NCBI GenBank assembly: GCA_963575745.1
Contig: CAUYUJ010016138.1
Span: 853,989 to 917,988, forward strand
From: Prorocentrum cordatum
Taxonomy: Eukaryota > Sar > Dinophyceae > Prorocentrales > Prorocentraceae
DNA: 64,000 nucleotides
Direction of reading: 5' to 3'
Below the pieces are notes generated by a model. The model had not been told where the DNA came from. It worked only from the letters and a program-made list of their open reading frames with translations, and searched no databases. Of the stretch, positions 1 through 10,021 are shown one piece after another; the stretch's first letter is position 1, and each line of letters begins with the position of its first letter. A program made the translations under genes and the position numbers.

Positions 1-560
1 GCGCCTCGCATTCCGCCTGCCGCCTGCCCCCCCTCCCCGCTTGGGGTCGACGGACACCTGGTCCTCCCCCTCGCTGCCCCTTTCTTTGGGCTGTGCCTCC
101 CGCTTCCTGGGCGTCTGCCGGTCGCAACTGCCTCTCCGGCTTCCCCGCCGTTCCCCGCCCTCCGGCCCTCTGGCCGTTCCCCCTCGCCTTGCAGCATGGG
201 CGGTACTCGCTTCCACCGCTGCCCCTGGACACCACTCGGTGTCCGGCGATCCGGATCTCTCCGTTGAGCGCCCGCATGTCCAGTCTTTCCTCCGTGTCGG
301 GGGTCGCCGTCTTACGTCCGCCTCCCTGGCTTTGTCCACGGAGTGCTGTTCGTCTTGCTGGCGGTTTTCTTCATCTGGGACGTGGTTGGCTTCTTGAATT
401 ACCACCTGGTGTTGCACGCCGCCCGGAAATTCCTTCCTCTTGGCGCTCGCACTCCTCTGAGCGGCAGTGAGGCTCGCCTCCTGTTTGTCTCCCTCCTGCT
501 CGTTCTCGTCCTCTTTCCGCCCCTCTTCCTCCCTTGCGCTAATTTAGGGTGCTGCTTGCT
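1..560. other. GC-rich stretch, no supported gene
   Basis: Several overlapping frames are open on both strands, as expected from high GC and few stops. None shows a consistent codon pattern. A hydrophobic run in one plus frame near 343-430 (IWDVVGFLNYHL) is the only hint of protein and has no start, splice site or partner exon that I can see. Confidence 0.4.
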
Positions 561-596
561 TGCAATGCCCTGGACGCCGTCCGGCTTTCCTTCGCC

Positions 597-657
597 GCGG
601 TCGCGACCCCAAAAGTATCCCCGCCAGCCCATCCAGAAACGATGCCGAGAGTTGACG
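597..657 (-). repeat. Family M dispersed block, copy 1
   Basis: On the minus strand this reads CAACTC, then GGCATCGTTTCTGG, ATGGGCTGG and GGGGATACTTTTGG. The same order occurs on the plus strand at 49931-49996. It is a shared block of about 60 bases in opposite orientation. Translated it gives GMGWWGYF-like residues, but stops and different flanks argue against a conserved gene. Confidence 0.5.
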
Positions 658-689
658 GGGTGAGAGGGGAAGACACACGCATAGTCAAA

Positions 690-870
690 CAGCGAGGGGG
701 GATTGGGAGGTTCCGTGGCCATCTCGAGCCGTTTCGGAGCGGTCTTGGGGCCGCTCGGAGCACCTGGGGAGCCGCCTCGAGCCAGCTTGGGCTATCCCTG
801 AGCCGTCCTGGAGGTCGTCTTGGGCTCTCCGTGTCCGCTCGGGGGCCTCCTCGGTGCTGGACCATCCGGA
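690..870 (+). repeat. Degenerate family L array
   Basis: Loose repeats built around GTCTTGGGGCC, GAGCCG and CTCGGAGC. They resemble the longer arrays at 26886-27420 and 55735-56830. No coding evidence. Confidence 0.4.
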
Positions 871-1133
871 GGATCTGAGAGCGCATGTCGTGGCAGGCCT
901 GTAGGAATGCCGGGGCGGCCGGCCCCGGCTCCAAAGGAGCAAATGGGCGAACGGGCGGCGGGCCAGCTCGACGCCATCTTCGCCGAGACGCACGAGGCGC
1001 CGCGTAGAGGGGCCCCCCAAACCGAGGGTGGCGGCGGGGCCCGGCGGGGGAGGTTCCCTTGCAGTCTCGGCGCGGCCGGCGCCGGGCGTCGCGGGCGTAC
1101 CTGGGTGAGGTCCGGCGTCGGGAACCCAGACAC

Positions 1134-1325
1134 GATCGCGCCGTGCAGAAAACAGGACCGGAGTTTTTTTTGCCAGTTTCGGCCCCGGGGGCCCTCGCCA
1201 GGCCTCGGGACCGTCAAAAAACGACTCAGGATGAAAAACGATTCCCCAAAAGAGGATCGGGACTTCAGGGGGCCCGTATTGAAAAAACAGGACGTCGCAT
1301 GTCTGGGAAGGAACGAGGCCCTGAG
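1134..1325 (+). mobile_element. Family D dispersed repeat, copy 1
   Basis: Ordered motifs shared with the other copies: GGCCTCGGGACCGTCAAAAA, ACGACTCAGGATGAAAAAC, CTTCAGGGGGCCCGTATTG, then GAAAAAACAGGACGTCG. It lies directly upstream of a family A element, so this is a composite of two repeats. No transposase is visible. It is probably a non-autonomous element. Confidence 0.6.
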
Positions 1326-1337
1326 GAGACCGGGTGC

Positions 1338-1521
1338 TTCGAAGATGAACAGACGCCACATGCATAAATTTTTGGCGCTCCGCACGGATGCCCTGGATCG
1401 GCGTATGGGCCCCCCCGGCGGCGCCTCCGGCGCCGCCCATGTCGCGCTGCGCGCGCCAAGGGGGGGGGGTCCAGCGCAGATCCTAGATATCCTCGCGCAG
1501 CGCCAACTGTTTATGTTTTGT
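1338..1521 (+). mobile_element. Family A foldback element, copy 1
   Basis: The left arm begins TCGAAGATGAAC and continues TGGCGCTCCGCACGGAT. The right arm mirrors it and ends in CAACTGTTTATGTTTTG. The middle carries two further palindromes, GGCGGCGCC-TCC-GGCGCC and GCGCTGCGCGCGC. The arms are more diverged than in other copies. It resembles a MITE or foldback element with no coding capacity. Confidence 0.75.
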
Positions 1522-2392
1522 TAATGCAGCTTTTTCTTTTTCTAGGTGGCGGACGTTTTTTGGCTCAGTTGGCCCCCGCCCTTCACTCCCCCGAGGGCGG
1601 TTCCAGGTCCCTGGGGTCGTAATTAACAGCAATGGCTCTGGAGGACAGGCTGGTCCTTGGAGAGGTTCTGGGGTCCATGACCATTCCTTCCAGAACCTAT
1701 GGTTTTCATGCCAAATTCGAGCGTCCGAGGTTTCATTATTCAGCCCCAGGACTCTTGAGATGACGAGGCGAGATGATAGGTTCGGCAACTTGTTGGAGGC
1801 TGGGGTCGGGAGCCTCTTGGGGGCCCTGGGAAGGCACGTTTCGACCTCCGCCCTCGCTCCCAAGCCATAGCCAAGTCATAGCAGCCACCAGCTTTCTGGC
1901 ATCCCTCCAAGCTTGCGTCGGGTTTGGCACGGATTGGACCACGGAGGGGTAGTGGGGGCAGCACAGATGGTGGGGCGGAGTAGGAGAAAAATAGTATTTG
2001 CAGTAGTTGTTGCATAGATGCAATAGTTCGCTTCCTGGACGCGATAGTGGCGCGTGAATTGCAGTCGTGTATTTCGGACCCCCCCAGCAAGAGTTCGCGC
2101 AATAGTTCGAGCAAAAGGGGTGTCCAAAATCGTATTGTGTTACGCTTGTGGGCGACAGAGACTGCAGTCCGCTCCACGATGGCGGGAATTAGCTGCAGGC
2201 TGGAATCGCTGCCTGGCCCCATGACCCACAGAAATGGGGTCGACAGCCTCTGGATCTCAGCAGCGGGAATCTTGCAGGATTGGAGGGTAGGACCCTGTGT
2301 TGGAGAATAGAGACCACTGACCGCACCATGATGGCAAGGACAACCGAGGGCAAGTCACCGAGGGCAACCCGTTGGTTGGCCAGGGGCCCAGG
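1522..2392. other. Unannotated single-copy stretch
   Basis: Mixed sequence with less GC bias than its surroundings. I see no repeat family and no reading frame with convincing composition. TTTTGGCTCA at about 1556 resembles part of the dinoflagellate spliced leader but does not match overall. Confidence 0.4.
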
Positions 2393-2613
2393 GGGAGGAG
2401 GAGGAGGAGGAGGAGGAGGAGGAGGAGGAGGAGGAGGAGGAGGATGCGAAGGAGGTGGAGGAGAGGGAGGAGGAGAAGGACGAGGAGGAGGAGGAGGAGG
2501 AGGAGGAGGAGGAGGAGGTGGGAGGAGGGACGAGGGAGGAGGAGGCGGAGGAGGGAGGAGGGAGGAGGGAGGAGGGAGAAGGAGGGAGGAGGGAGGAGGG
2601 AGGAGGGAGGTGA
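2393..2613 (+). repeat. GGA microsatellite
   Basis: Nearly pure GGA triplets with interruptions (GATGCGAAGGAGGT, GACGAGG), grading into a GGAGGGA heptamer pattern at the right end. All frames are open and give poly-Gly, poly-Arg/Glu or poly-Ser/Leu. These should not be read as proteins. Confidence 0.95.
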
Positions 2614-2964
2614 TGAGATGAGACCAGTCGCGAAGCGAGTACTATGAACACTGCCTCTGAGCTTGCCGAGGGACGAGACGATGATGTAGCACACCACGAT
2701 TACAGTGTAGCCCACCCGCACCGAATACTGCCTAAGAACCTAGCGCGAAGCGCCATGAGCGAGAATTACCTGCAGCACGATGCGGCACTCCACGAATGGT
2801 ACATGACCCCGACGAGTTCCCCCAGCCACGCTTTGAAGTACGCTCAACCTGCTGGGATGTGCTTTAGATGGGCACAAAGGCCCCCGGGACCACTGCCACC
2901 AGCAGACTGGGACGGACCGTCCCGAAGAAGACAGAGTAGGAAAACGCCCAACCAAGGCCCATGA
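2614..2964. other. Sequence beside the minus-strand gene
   Basis: Unique sequence. On the minus strand, hydrophobic stretches can be read (FSYSVFFGTVRPSLLVAVV at about 2850-2935 and YTVIVVCYIIVSSLGK at about 2660-2710). They could be later exons of the gene that starts near 3729, but I cannot place splice sites with confidence. Confidence 0.25.
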
Positions 2965-3729
2965 CTATTGCTGCTTACACTGCGGTTGCTCCTCAGACAG
3001 CGGCGCGATACTACGGAGCGCCTTCCGAAATCTGGCCTTGACCGCAGAAGCTACATTTGAATAGCCACAGTCGTCTTCATCGCGGTCCTCTCCACGATCT
3101 CGGCAACCAGAAATTGCACGCCCAGCAAGACCTCGTTCTCGGAAAGAGTCGGCGTCCCTGATCTCAGCGCCCACGCCAGAGCCTGAAGCCGAAACATGGC
3201 CGACATCAGCATTAGAGCCTGAGGCTGGAGAGGCACCACCACCCTCGCGAACAGCGACAACCACGCGTAGTGTTGCCGCCTTGGTGGCACGGATGCGGTC
3301 GACCTCCACCTTGATGGTTGCCGCGTATGCCTCCTCAGAGTGAAATCCATGAACGGCCGCTTGCTGACTTGCCTGGCGTTCGTCGTGCTGAACAGGCGGC
3401 GCTGGAACATGAACCACTTGGGGAGGAGAAGCCTGGGATGACGACTCAGCGCGGCACCGAACCCAGATGCCCACTTCCGAGATGCCATTCGTGTGTTTGT
3501 GCCGTGTGTCTGCTGCGAGGTGAACGGAACATGTTTGCTTGATCCATTTCATTTGTGACAGCAGGACGTCGGAAACGAATAGTGGCATACTGTTATGTTC
3601 ATACGCATGCAGGATGATGCGGACCTTCAAGATACCAGGGGTGGCAGCTTTGCCGACCACCACGTGCAAGGCGCGCCCATAGTCGGTGATCTGTTTCGCA
3701 ACCCAATACAGACGTGCAAGGACTGGCAT
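2965..3729 (-). CDS. Unrecognised protein, probably frameshifted gene
   Basis: An open frame of 254 residues starts MPVLARLYWVAKQ. The first 150 or so residues look like genuine protein (GILKVRIILHAYEHNSMPLF, LLSQMKWIKQTC, FHSEEAYAATIKVEVDRI) and carry no low complexity. From about 3290 downward to 3051 a different minus-strand frame has much stronger G/C third positions and reads ALMLMSAMFRLQALAWAL and LVAEIVERTAMKTTVAIQ before a stop. The simplest reading is a change of frame near 3290, from a sequencing indel, a pseudogene or an unseen intron. I do not recognise the family. An upstream exon may lie at 4085-4258. The ATG is the first in a frame bounded by upstream stops. Confidence 0.45.
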   Translation of the reverse strand: MPVLARLYWVAKQITDYGRALHVVVGKAATPGILKVRIILHAYEHNSMPLFVSDVLLSQMKWIKQTCSVHLAADTRHKHTNGISEVGIWVRCRAESSSQASPPQVVHVPAPPVQHDERQASQQAAVHGFHSEEAYAATIKVEVDRIRATKAATLRVVVAVREGGGASPASGSNADVGHVSASGSGVGAEIRDADSFRERGLAGRAISGCRDRGEDRDEDDCGYSNVASAVKARFRKALRSIAPLSEEQPQCKQQ

Positions 3730-3817
3730 CGAGCAACGTGCGAGAATTCAAGTGGTGAATATAGTAATTGAGCGGGCAAATGCCCGAGCGAAATGGTTGC
3801 TAAGAGGGAGCAGAGAG

Positions 3818-3947
3818 GAGGGAGGAGGGAGGAGGTGGGAGGAGGGANNNNNNNNNNNNNNNNNNNNNNNNNNNNNNNNNNNNNNNNNNNNNNNNNNNNN
3901 NNNNNNNNNNNNNNNNNNNNNNNNNNNNNNNNNNNNNNNNNNNNNNN
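3818..3947. other. Scaffold gap inside a GGA tract
   Basis: A GGA/GGGA tract runs into exactly 100 N (3848-3947). The round number marks a gap of unknown size. The sequence after the gap does not resume the tract, so the true length of the microsatellite is hidden. Confidence 0.95.
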
Positions 3948-4020
3948 TTCGTCGGCGTTTTTGGGGGGCCTCCCTGGAGGGCCGGCCCCGCCGCCGCAGC
4001 CTGGCTCCGCGTCGGGGCAT

Positions 4021-4081
4021 CTCCTGGCCCCGGCAGGGGCCCCGGCAGGGGTCGGCAGGGGCCCCGGCAGGGGTCCGGCGG
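4021..4081 (+). repeat. Short GC minisatellite
   Basis: Units of CCCCGGCAGGGG repeat about four times with small length changes. Only 60 bases long. Confidence 0.7.
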
Positions 4082-4084
4082 TGC

Positions 4085-4258
4085 CCGTGGTGTGTCTCGG
4101 AGGCCCAGAGGTTGGCACCAGCGCCTTCAGGTCAGCAGTGTGCCTCCACCGAGGGAAGCTGATCCCAATCTCGGTGATGGTGGTAGTGTTTGGGCTTCCC
4201 AGAAGTGCCCGAAATACTTCCACCAACGCAACACGAACATCTAGGATCACCCTCTCCT
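4085..4258 (-). CDS. Possible exon, unknown product
   Basis: The minus strand reads ERVILDVRVALVEVFRALLG then TTTITEIGISFPRWRHTADL and KALVPTSGPPRHT. The composition is non-repetitive and amphipathic. An AG just before the first codons (CACCAG, then GAGAGGGTG) could be a splice acceptor. It could be an upstream exon of the minus-strand gene at 2965-3729, but the N gap lies between them. The function is not recognised. Confidence 0.3.
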
Positions 4259-4290
4259 GGTGAACGCACTTGGTGTTGGTGTGTCCCCTC

Positions 4291-4455
4291 TTCGAAGAAG
4301 AACAAAACGCCACAAACATAAACTTGTTGGCTCTCCGCGCGGATGTCTCGGATCCGCGCTGGGCTCCCCCTTGGCGGCGCCTCGGGCGCCGCCCCTGGCG
4401 CGCTCCGCGCGCCAAGGAGGGGGGTCCAGCGCGGATCCAAGAAATCCTCTGCTCC
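4291..4455 (+). mobile_element. Family A foldback element, copy 2
   Basis: Left end TTCGAAGAAGAACAAAACGC, then TAAACTTGTTGGCTCTCCG. The centre has GGCGGCGCCTCGGGCGCCGC and GGCGCGCTCCGCGCGCC. The right arm stops at CCAAGAAATCCTCTG, so the outer 40 or so bases of the right terminal repeat are missing or replaced. Confidence 0.85.
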
Positions 4456-4479
4456 AGGTCTCCCCAATGGGGTCCGAGT

Positions 4480-4620
4480 AGAGTCAACCCGCATTGTAAG
4501 GATGGGCAACCTTCCCAAGGGAACCTTTGCATCCTTCCCCTTCGGCCCATCCTTGGCCGCTTTCGCTGGCCGCGCCCCGCTTGCAAAGTGTCGACGTGGC
4601 CGTCCGAGGCCCGTGCGTCC
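4480..4620 (+). repeat. Family O dispersed block, copy 1
   Basis: Shared with 22424-22560: both carry GGCAACCTT-CCAAGGG, then CCTTGGCCGCTTTCGCTGG-like sequence, then CCGCGCCCCGCT and GTCGACGTGGC. The alignable length is about 130 bases, in the same orientation. It sits between a family A and a family B element. Confidence 0.6.
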
Positions 4621-4652
4621 TGACCGCGCATCCTTCTGATGTGGGTTGACCG

Positions 4653-4834
4653 TAGATGGGGTCGAAGGATCGCGCCGCATCGCCGATGCATCGCCGATGC
4701 GGCTCGATGTGGAGCCCGATGTTCTCCATTCCAACGGCACCAATACGTCGCCGACGTCGCGGATGCATCGCCGATGCATCGGCGATGCATCGCCGATGCG
4801 TCGGCGATGCGGCACGATCCTCGGACCCCATCTA
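4653..4834 (+). mobile_element. Family B foldback element, copy 1
   Basis: Left end TAGATGGGGTCGAAGGATCG then CGCCGCATCGCCGATGC. The right end mirrors it as GATGCGGCACGATCC then TCGGACCCCATCTA. The inside is alternating GCATCGCCGATGCATCGGCG, itself palindromic. Ends flanked by TA suggest a possible 2-bp target duplication. Non-coding. Confidence 0.85.
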
Positions 4835-4839
4835 GGAGG

Positions 4840-5640
4840 CCTCTATCTGCACGGGGGGGCGCGGGGCCTCCCTTTCACTACGCTCTCGGAGGCCAGCCCC
4901 GACGCACTATCCCTCCTCCCCCCTCTTCGTCCCCAGCTTCTCCCTCCCCTGGTTCTCGTCCTCCTGCCCCTCCTTCCCAGAGGGAAAAGGTGTGATGCGT
5001 GCGCCTCCCTCGTCTCGGGCTCCGTTGCCTGGGGCCGCCGCGAGGCGAAGGTCGAGGACCGGCCGGGGCACGGCCGCGACCCAACGCGAAGTCCCGGGCT
5101 CAGTACGGGCTGTAGGCAGTCTCGCCCCTCCCGGAGGGGGTCCAAGGTGGGCAGAGCAAGCGGGAAGAGAGCATGGTCTTTTTTGGGGGGGAGGAGGGAG
5201 AGGAAGGAAAACGGTGAATGGTGGCAATTGGCGCCGTAAGGTCTTGCAGGTCTGAGTAGTGGAGGTGCGCTGGCACCCCTCCCTACGGTCGTCTTCGTTG
5301 GCCGAGGGACCGTAGGGAGAGCCTCGGCCCCCTCCATTGGCAATGGCGCCGGCGACAGTGTCAAGAATGGGAGCGGGACCCCCGGCAGCCCCTATGATGG
5401 CAGCTGCCGAGGGGGTGGGGCCTACGATTGCAGTTGCCGAGGGGGGGACATCAGGAGGGTGCGGCAAGGTCACGGTATATCGCATGGTCGGGCGAGTCAG
5501 CGGTGATTCGCCCTCTTGCACCCATGCCTCCCTTGCTGTGGGAACCGATGTTGGCGCAAGTTGGCACTGGGACTGGCGCGCGTCCTCACCCAGCTAACGG
5601 AAGGCGTGCGCGCGCGGCCCAGCTTCGGACGACCTGGCGA
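4840..5640. other. No supported gene
   Basis: Contains a pyrimidine-rich stretch (4905-4985), then mixed GC-rich sequence. GGCGCCGGCGACAGTG and a twice-repeated GATTGCAGTTGCCGAGGGGG/GATGGCAGCTGCCGAGGGGG pair lie at 5395-5445. Long overlapping open frames exist on both strands without coding character. Confidence 0.35.
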
Positions 5641-5663
5641 GAGGGAACCTATTAAGTATGTAT

Positions 5664-5707
<44 letters not shown>
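5664..5707. repeat. TA dinucleotide tract
   Basis: About 20 uninterrupted TA units just upstream of a larger AGT array. Confidence 0.95.
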
Positions 5708-5709
<2 letters not shown>

Positions 5710-5807
5710 TACAGATACATTAGGACTGGACTATTGGTATTATAATACCGTGCCCAGCCAGAGTAGTATTGTATCAGTGAAGTGGCAGCGCAGTAGTCAT
5801 CCAAACC

Positions 5808-6173
<366 letters not shown>

Positions 6174-6955
6174 AGTAGGTAGTACCCAGGTCTGGCAGTA
6201 AAGATCATACCCTAGTATTGGGTTTAGTAGTCGCACTGTAGTCTTGTAGTCCAAAATAACCCAATGCTGCCGTACTCGGATAGAGTATTGATACCATCGA
6301 ACTGGAGTGCGATAGTAGTAGTGCTGTAGGAATCGTTTCGTTCTGTTATGGGACTGGTGTGCTAGTGTAGCAGTGGCAGTGTAGAAACAGTGCACTAGTA
6401 CATGATTCGTCGGATTAGTACTTAACGATGTCTTGCAATACTGTAATAGGAATGCTCCACTGCCGCAGCATGGCACAACTAATTGTTGTGACACTATCAG
6501 AGTGTAGTGCTGTAGTGGTGACGCTGTAACAGTAGTTGCAGACGCTGTAATAGTCGCAATGCAACGCTGCAGCAGTGCTATGACACGTGATACGTTAGCA
6601 CTGTACTGGTATTGCTCTAATACTGGCAGTAGTTGTAATGGAGCTTTAACATTGGAGTACTCAAGCACGGCCGACGTGCCCTAGCAGCGCAGTGCCGTAG
6701 TAGTATTGTGTTAACCGCATTCTACTGAAGTCGTAATGGTGCTCTGTTACAGTAGTAGTGATAACAACGTAGTGGTGGCTGTGCAAACAGCACGGTCTTG
6801 TAGCACTGTTAATAGTGTAGCATCACTCTAATATTGTCGAGTTGTTGTACCAGCAATTGCGTTGCAGGAGTAGTCGTAGCCGCATACTATGATAGTAGAA
6901 CTGTTGTAGTAATGAGGTAGTATTAATACCCTAGCATTGTAATAGCACTTGGAGG
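6174..6955. other. Degenerate AGT-derived sequence
   Basis: No gene. Scattered GTAGTAG, GTAATAG and CAGTAGT words suggest decay of the adjacent AGT array across about 780 bases. Base composition is notably lower in GC than the flanks. Confidence 0.5.
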
Positions 6956-7520
6956 TCAGAGGCTCAGGCTAGGCTTTGGCGGAGGTTAGGCACAGGCCGA
7001 GGCTCAGGCTGAGGCTGGGGCTTATCTTAGGCTGAGGATGAGGCTCAGGCTGAAGCTAGGCTGAGGCTTAGGCTAGGGTTGGGATTGGCTTAGGTTGAGG
7101 CTTCCGCCGAAGCTCAGGCTAAGGTTTGGACGAGGCTCAGGCTAGGCTTAGGCTGAGGTGTAGGCTAGGCTGAGTCTTAGGCTTAGGCTGGGGTTTGGGT
7201 CGGGCTTAGGCTATGCTTAGGCTAGACTGAAGCTTAGGCTTGCCTGGCTTAGGCTGCGGCTTAGGCCAGGCGGGGGCTGGAGTTTAGGTTTAGGCTCGAG
7301 TTTGGGCCAGGCGTAGGCAACGCTTAGGCTAAAGCTTAGGCTAGGCCGAGGCTGAAGCTTAGGCTCAGGCCAGGCTTAGGCCAGGCTGGAGAAGCAGAGG
7401 CTTTTCTAGACAGAGGCTGAATCTGAGGCTGAGGCTAGACTTCGGCTAAACTTCGGCTGGAGCTTAAGCTGGGCTAGGCTGCGGCTTAGGCTCTGCTTAG
7501 GCTGAAGTTTAGGCGGACGG
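6956..7520 (+). repeat. Degenerate GGCTTA/GGCTGA hexamer array
   Basis: About 560 bases made of six-base words GGCTTA, GGCTGA, GGCTAG and GGCTCA with length slips. The period is telomere-like in size, but the unit does not match the known TTTAGGG repeat. Confidence 0.85.
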
Positions 7521-7699
7521 TGGCGGAGAAAGAGAAAGTGGGAGAAAGAGAGGAGTGGGAGGCAGCGCCGAAGAAAAGCATCGCGGGTATACCACGCCGA
7601 TACCAACAGCAAGCACACGATGCGCTCCGCCTCCCCCAACATCAAATCCTTTAACACGCGGGGGGGCGATTCGGCCCTCGAACCGAATAAACTATCCCG

Positions 7700-8300
7700 C
7701 CCCACTCGTCACATGTCAATGCCTGGGCGGGCGGAAGCACGTCACGTGGCAGCGCCGCGGAGTCCGAGTACAAATGCTACCCCACACTACTCGCCACGCA
7801 CAAAGCAGCGAGGTCGCGCGCCCACGCGCCCGCCCGCACGCCCGCGCGCTTGCCCGTGGTCACGCCCGTGCAGTGCGACGCAACGCAATGCCATGCACAC
7901 GCAGCGCAGTGCAGTGCAATACGCTGCGCTGCAGTGCAATTCAATGCGCTGCGATGCCATGCGCGCCTCGTCGCGCGGTCGCGCCGCGGTGGCCGACAGA
8001 AGCTCTATCCCGTTTCAGTCGCCCTTTGGCAACGTACTAGCCCGCTCTATTCGTCACGTGGCAGCGCCGCGAGGGCCGACAAAAACAACACGATTCCATG
8101 ATTCGCCACGTGGCAACGCCGGGGGTGGGGCGAAAACAACACAAACAATTGTGTTCGTCACGTGACGACGCCGCGGGGGCCGAGCAAAACATACTGTGCC
8201 ACTCAACTCGCCACGTGGCAACGTCTGGAGGCACAAAGGAATAGCAGTCCATTCGAATGTTGGACAGGTGGCAGCGCCGCGTAAGCCGATCAAATATTAT
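7700..8300 (+). repeat. CACGTGGCA degenerate tandem array
   Basis: A unit of roughly 60-80 bases begins ACTCGTCACGTGGCA, continues GCGCCGCGG and ends GCCGA plus AT-richer filler. At least six units occur between 7735 and 8285. Diverged relatives lie at 8545-8595 (GTCACCTGGCAATGCC) and 8795-8865. Each unit carries a CACGTG palindrome or a near match. Confidence 0.7.
7860..7965 (+). repeat. GCAAT/GCGCT pentamer run
   Basis: Words of five bases (GCAAT, GCAGT, GCGCT, GCGAT) run in phase inside the larger array. The same word family is longer at 9170-9420. Confidence 0.7.
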
Positions 8301-8344
8301 GCCACAGCGACGAGGACGAGAAATGCGACGAGAACGATGACGAC

Positions 8345-8445
8345 GACGATAACGTCTTGGAGCCATCTTGGGGCCGTCTCGGGGCCATCTGTGGCCGTTC
8401 GGGGTACTTCTTTGGCCGCCTTGGGCCGTCTTGGGGCTATCTCCT
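8345..8445 (+). repeat. Short family L array
   Basis: Units of TTGGGGCCGTCTCGGGGCC type, as in the large arrays at 26.9, 55.7 and 57.2 kb. Confidence 0.55.
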
Positions 8446-8989
8446 CCTCTCCCCTCCCTCCTCCCTCCTCCCCGCGCGCCCCTTCTCCAGGGCCGGAGTA
8501 TGCCGCAGTGCGCGTCGCTGCGGGGGCCCAAGAAAAGTCCGTCCCGCCCCACTCGTCACCTGGCAATGCCTGGGCGGGCGAAGAAGTACCATTCTTGTGG
8601 AAGTCGATCAATGGAGAGGAGGCGTACTGCCAAATGATCTCCAGATGCCAAAAACAAATGTTTTAAACATGCCTTAAGCATGTAGGCGAATGTTTTAACC
8701 AGAAGAACTTTATATGTTAAACACGTATTTGATTCAATGACAGGATTGTTAGAGTGTCCATTGTCACGGCATCCACAGTACCATTCCACTCCACTCGTCA
8801 CGTGCGCAGCACCGCGGAGCCCGGATGCAAGTACGACCCTACTCTTATTCGCCACGTGCAGAACAAATGCATCGAACTCTTGCGCACTTGACGGCGCCCC
8901 ACTTCGTGCCTCGAGGCACGCTGGCAGATCATGCCATGACGACGACAAACACGACGACGACGCGAAGAACCAAAGGAGAAACATCATTA

Positions 8990-9165
8990 CTCCTCATCGT
9001 CCTTCTGCCTCCCCCCTCCTCCATCCTCCTTCCTCCCTTCCCCCTTACACCTCCCCCTCCATCACGCCTCATCCTCCCTCGTCACTCCTCCTCCTTCCTC
9101 CCCTCCTCTCTACCTTCCTCTGTTCTCCTCCTTCCCTGTCGTCAACTCCTGCCCCTCTCCCGCAA
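8990..9165. repeat. Pyrimidine-rich (TCC/CTT) tract
   Basis: An irregular TCCTCC/CCCTCC tract without strict period. It directly precedes the pentamer array. Confidence 0.7.
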
Positions 9166-9169
9166 CACA

Positions 9170-9420
9170 CTGCAACGCAAACTACTGCAAACACAAGTGC
9201 AACCGATGCAACTCAATAGGATGCATCGCAACTCCATTCAGTCCAATGCAATCCAACGCAATGCAATGTAAAGCAACGCAATGCAGCGCAACAGGATGAC
9301 ATGGCATGTAATGAATTGCAGAACAATGCAATGCAGTGCATTGCAATGCAATGGAGTGCAATACAATGCATGCAACGCATGGCAGCACAATGCAATGCAA
9401 TGCAATACAGCGCCTCCCCC
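9170..9420 (+). repeat. GCAAT pentamer array
   Basis: Phased five-base words, mainly GCAAT with GCAAC, GCAGT and GCATG variants, across about 250 bases. All reading frames stay open and give Ala/Met/Asn/Gln-rich translations. Confidence 0.85.
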
Positions 9421-9424
9421 CTTC

Positions 9425-9655
9425 TCCCTCCCCTGGGGCCAGAGAAAGACATTGAACCCCCAACGCCCGGGCCTCCCCCCTCCTCCCCCCTTTCCAGAAC
9501 CAGAAACAAGTCGATTGAGCCCCAATCCCCGAGCCTTCAGACGGCGTCAATTGGCCACTTTTTGCACACCCCTCACATGGATCGTGCCTCCAGGACCAGA
9601 AACATGCATTGAACCCGCAGAACACATTTATTGAACCGCATTTGATTGCATCAAC
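9425..9655 (+). repeat. Loose repeats with ATTGAACCC
   Basis: Three partial copies of a CCAGAAAC-x-ATTGA-CCC pattern (9440, 9500, 9600) spaced 60-100 bases apart. The function is unknown. Confidence 0.4.
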
Positions 9656-9659
9656 CTTC

Positions 9660-9985
9660 CATACCAGATTTGGTGATTCTCCATCTCTCCTGCTCCTCCT
9701 GCTCTTCCTGCTGAGGGACCTGTCGGTGCTCAGGTGCTGCTCATCCTCCTCCCCTGTGCCGCTCCTGCTTCGCCTCATCACGGACATTTGTCCTTTCCCC
9801 CTGCTCCGTGCTCCTCCGTGTTTTTCCTCCTGCATCTCCTTCTCTCCATCCACCACCTCCTCTTCCTCCTCCTCCTGATCCAAATTCCTCCTGCTCCGCC
9901 TCGCTCTCTCTCTTGCTCCTGCTCTCCTGGCCCTGCCTCTCCCTCCTGCTCCTCTCCCCGTCTCTTCCTGCCGCATTCCTGCTGC
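9660..9985. repeat. Pyrimidine-rich tract before an exon
   Basis: Irregular CTCCTGCTCCTG-type sequence lies directly ahead of the exon-like block at 10022. Its position would let it serve as an unusually long polypyrimidine tract, but nothing proves that role. Confidence 0.5.
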
Positions 9986-10021
9986 TCCCGTGTCCGCACG
10001 GAATCATCCGCCAGCCCGACA

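Noticed and set aside
1549-1570. Possible dinoflagellate spliced-leader relic (TTTTGGCTCA)
   Set aside because: Only about ten bases fit and the upstream part of the leader does not match. Too short to support.
4653-4834. CRISPR-like spacing of GATGCATCG words
   Set aside because: No constant repeat with unique spacers. The words are self-complementary, variable in spacing and part of a foldback family found six times.
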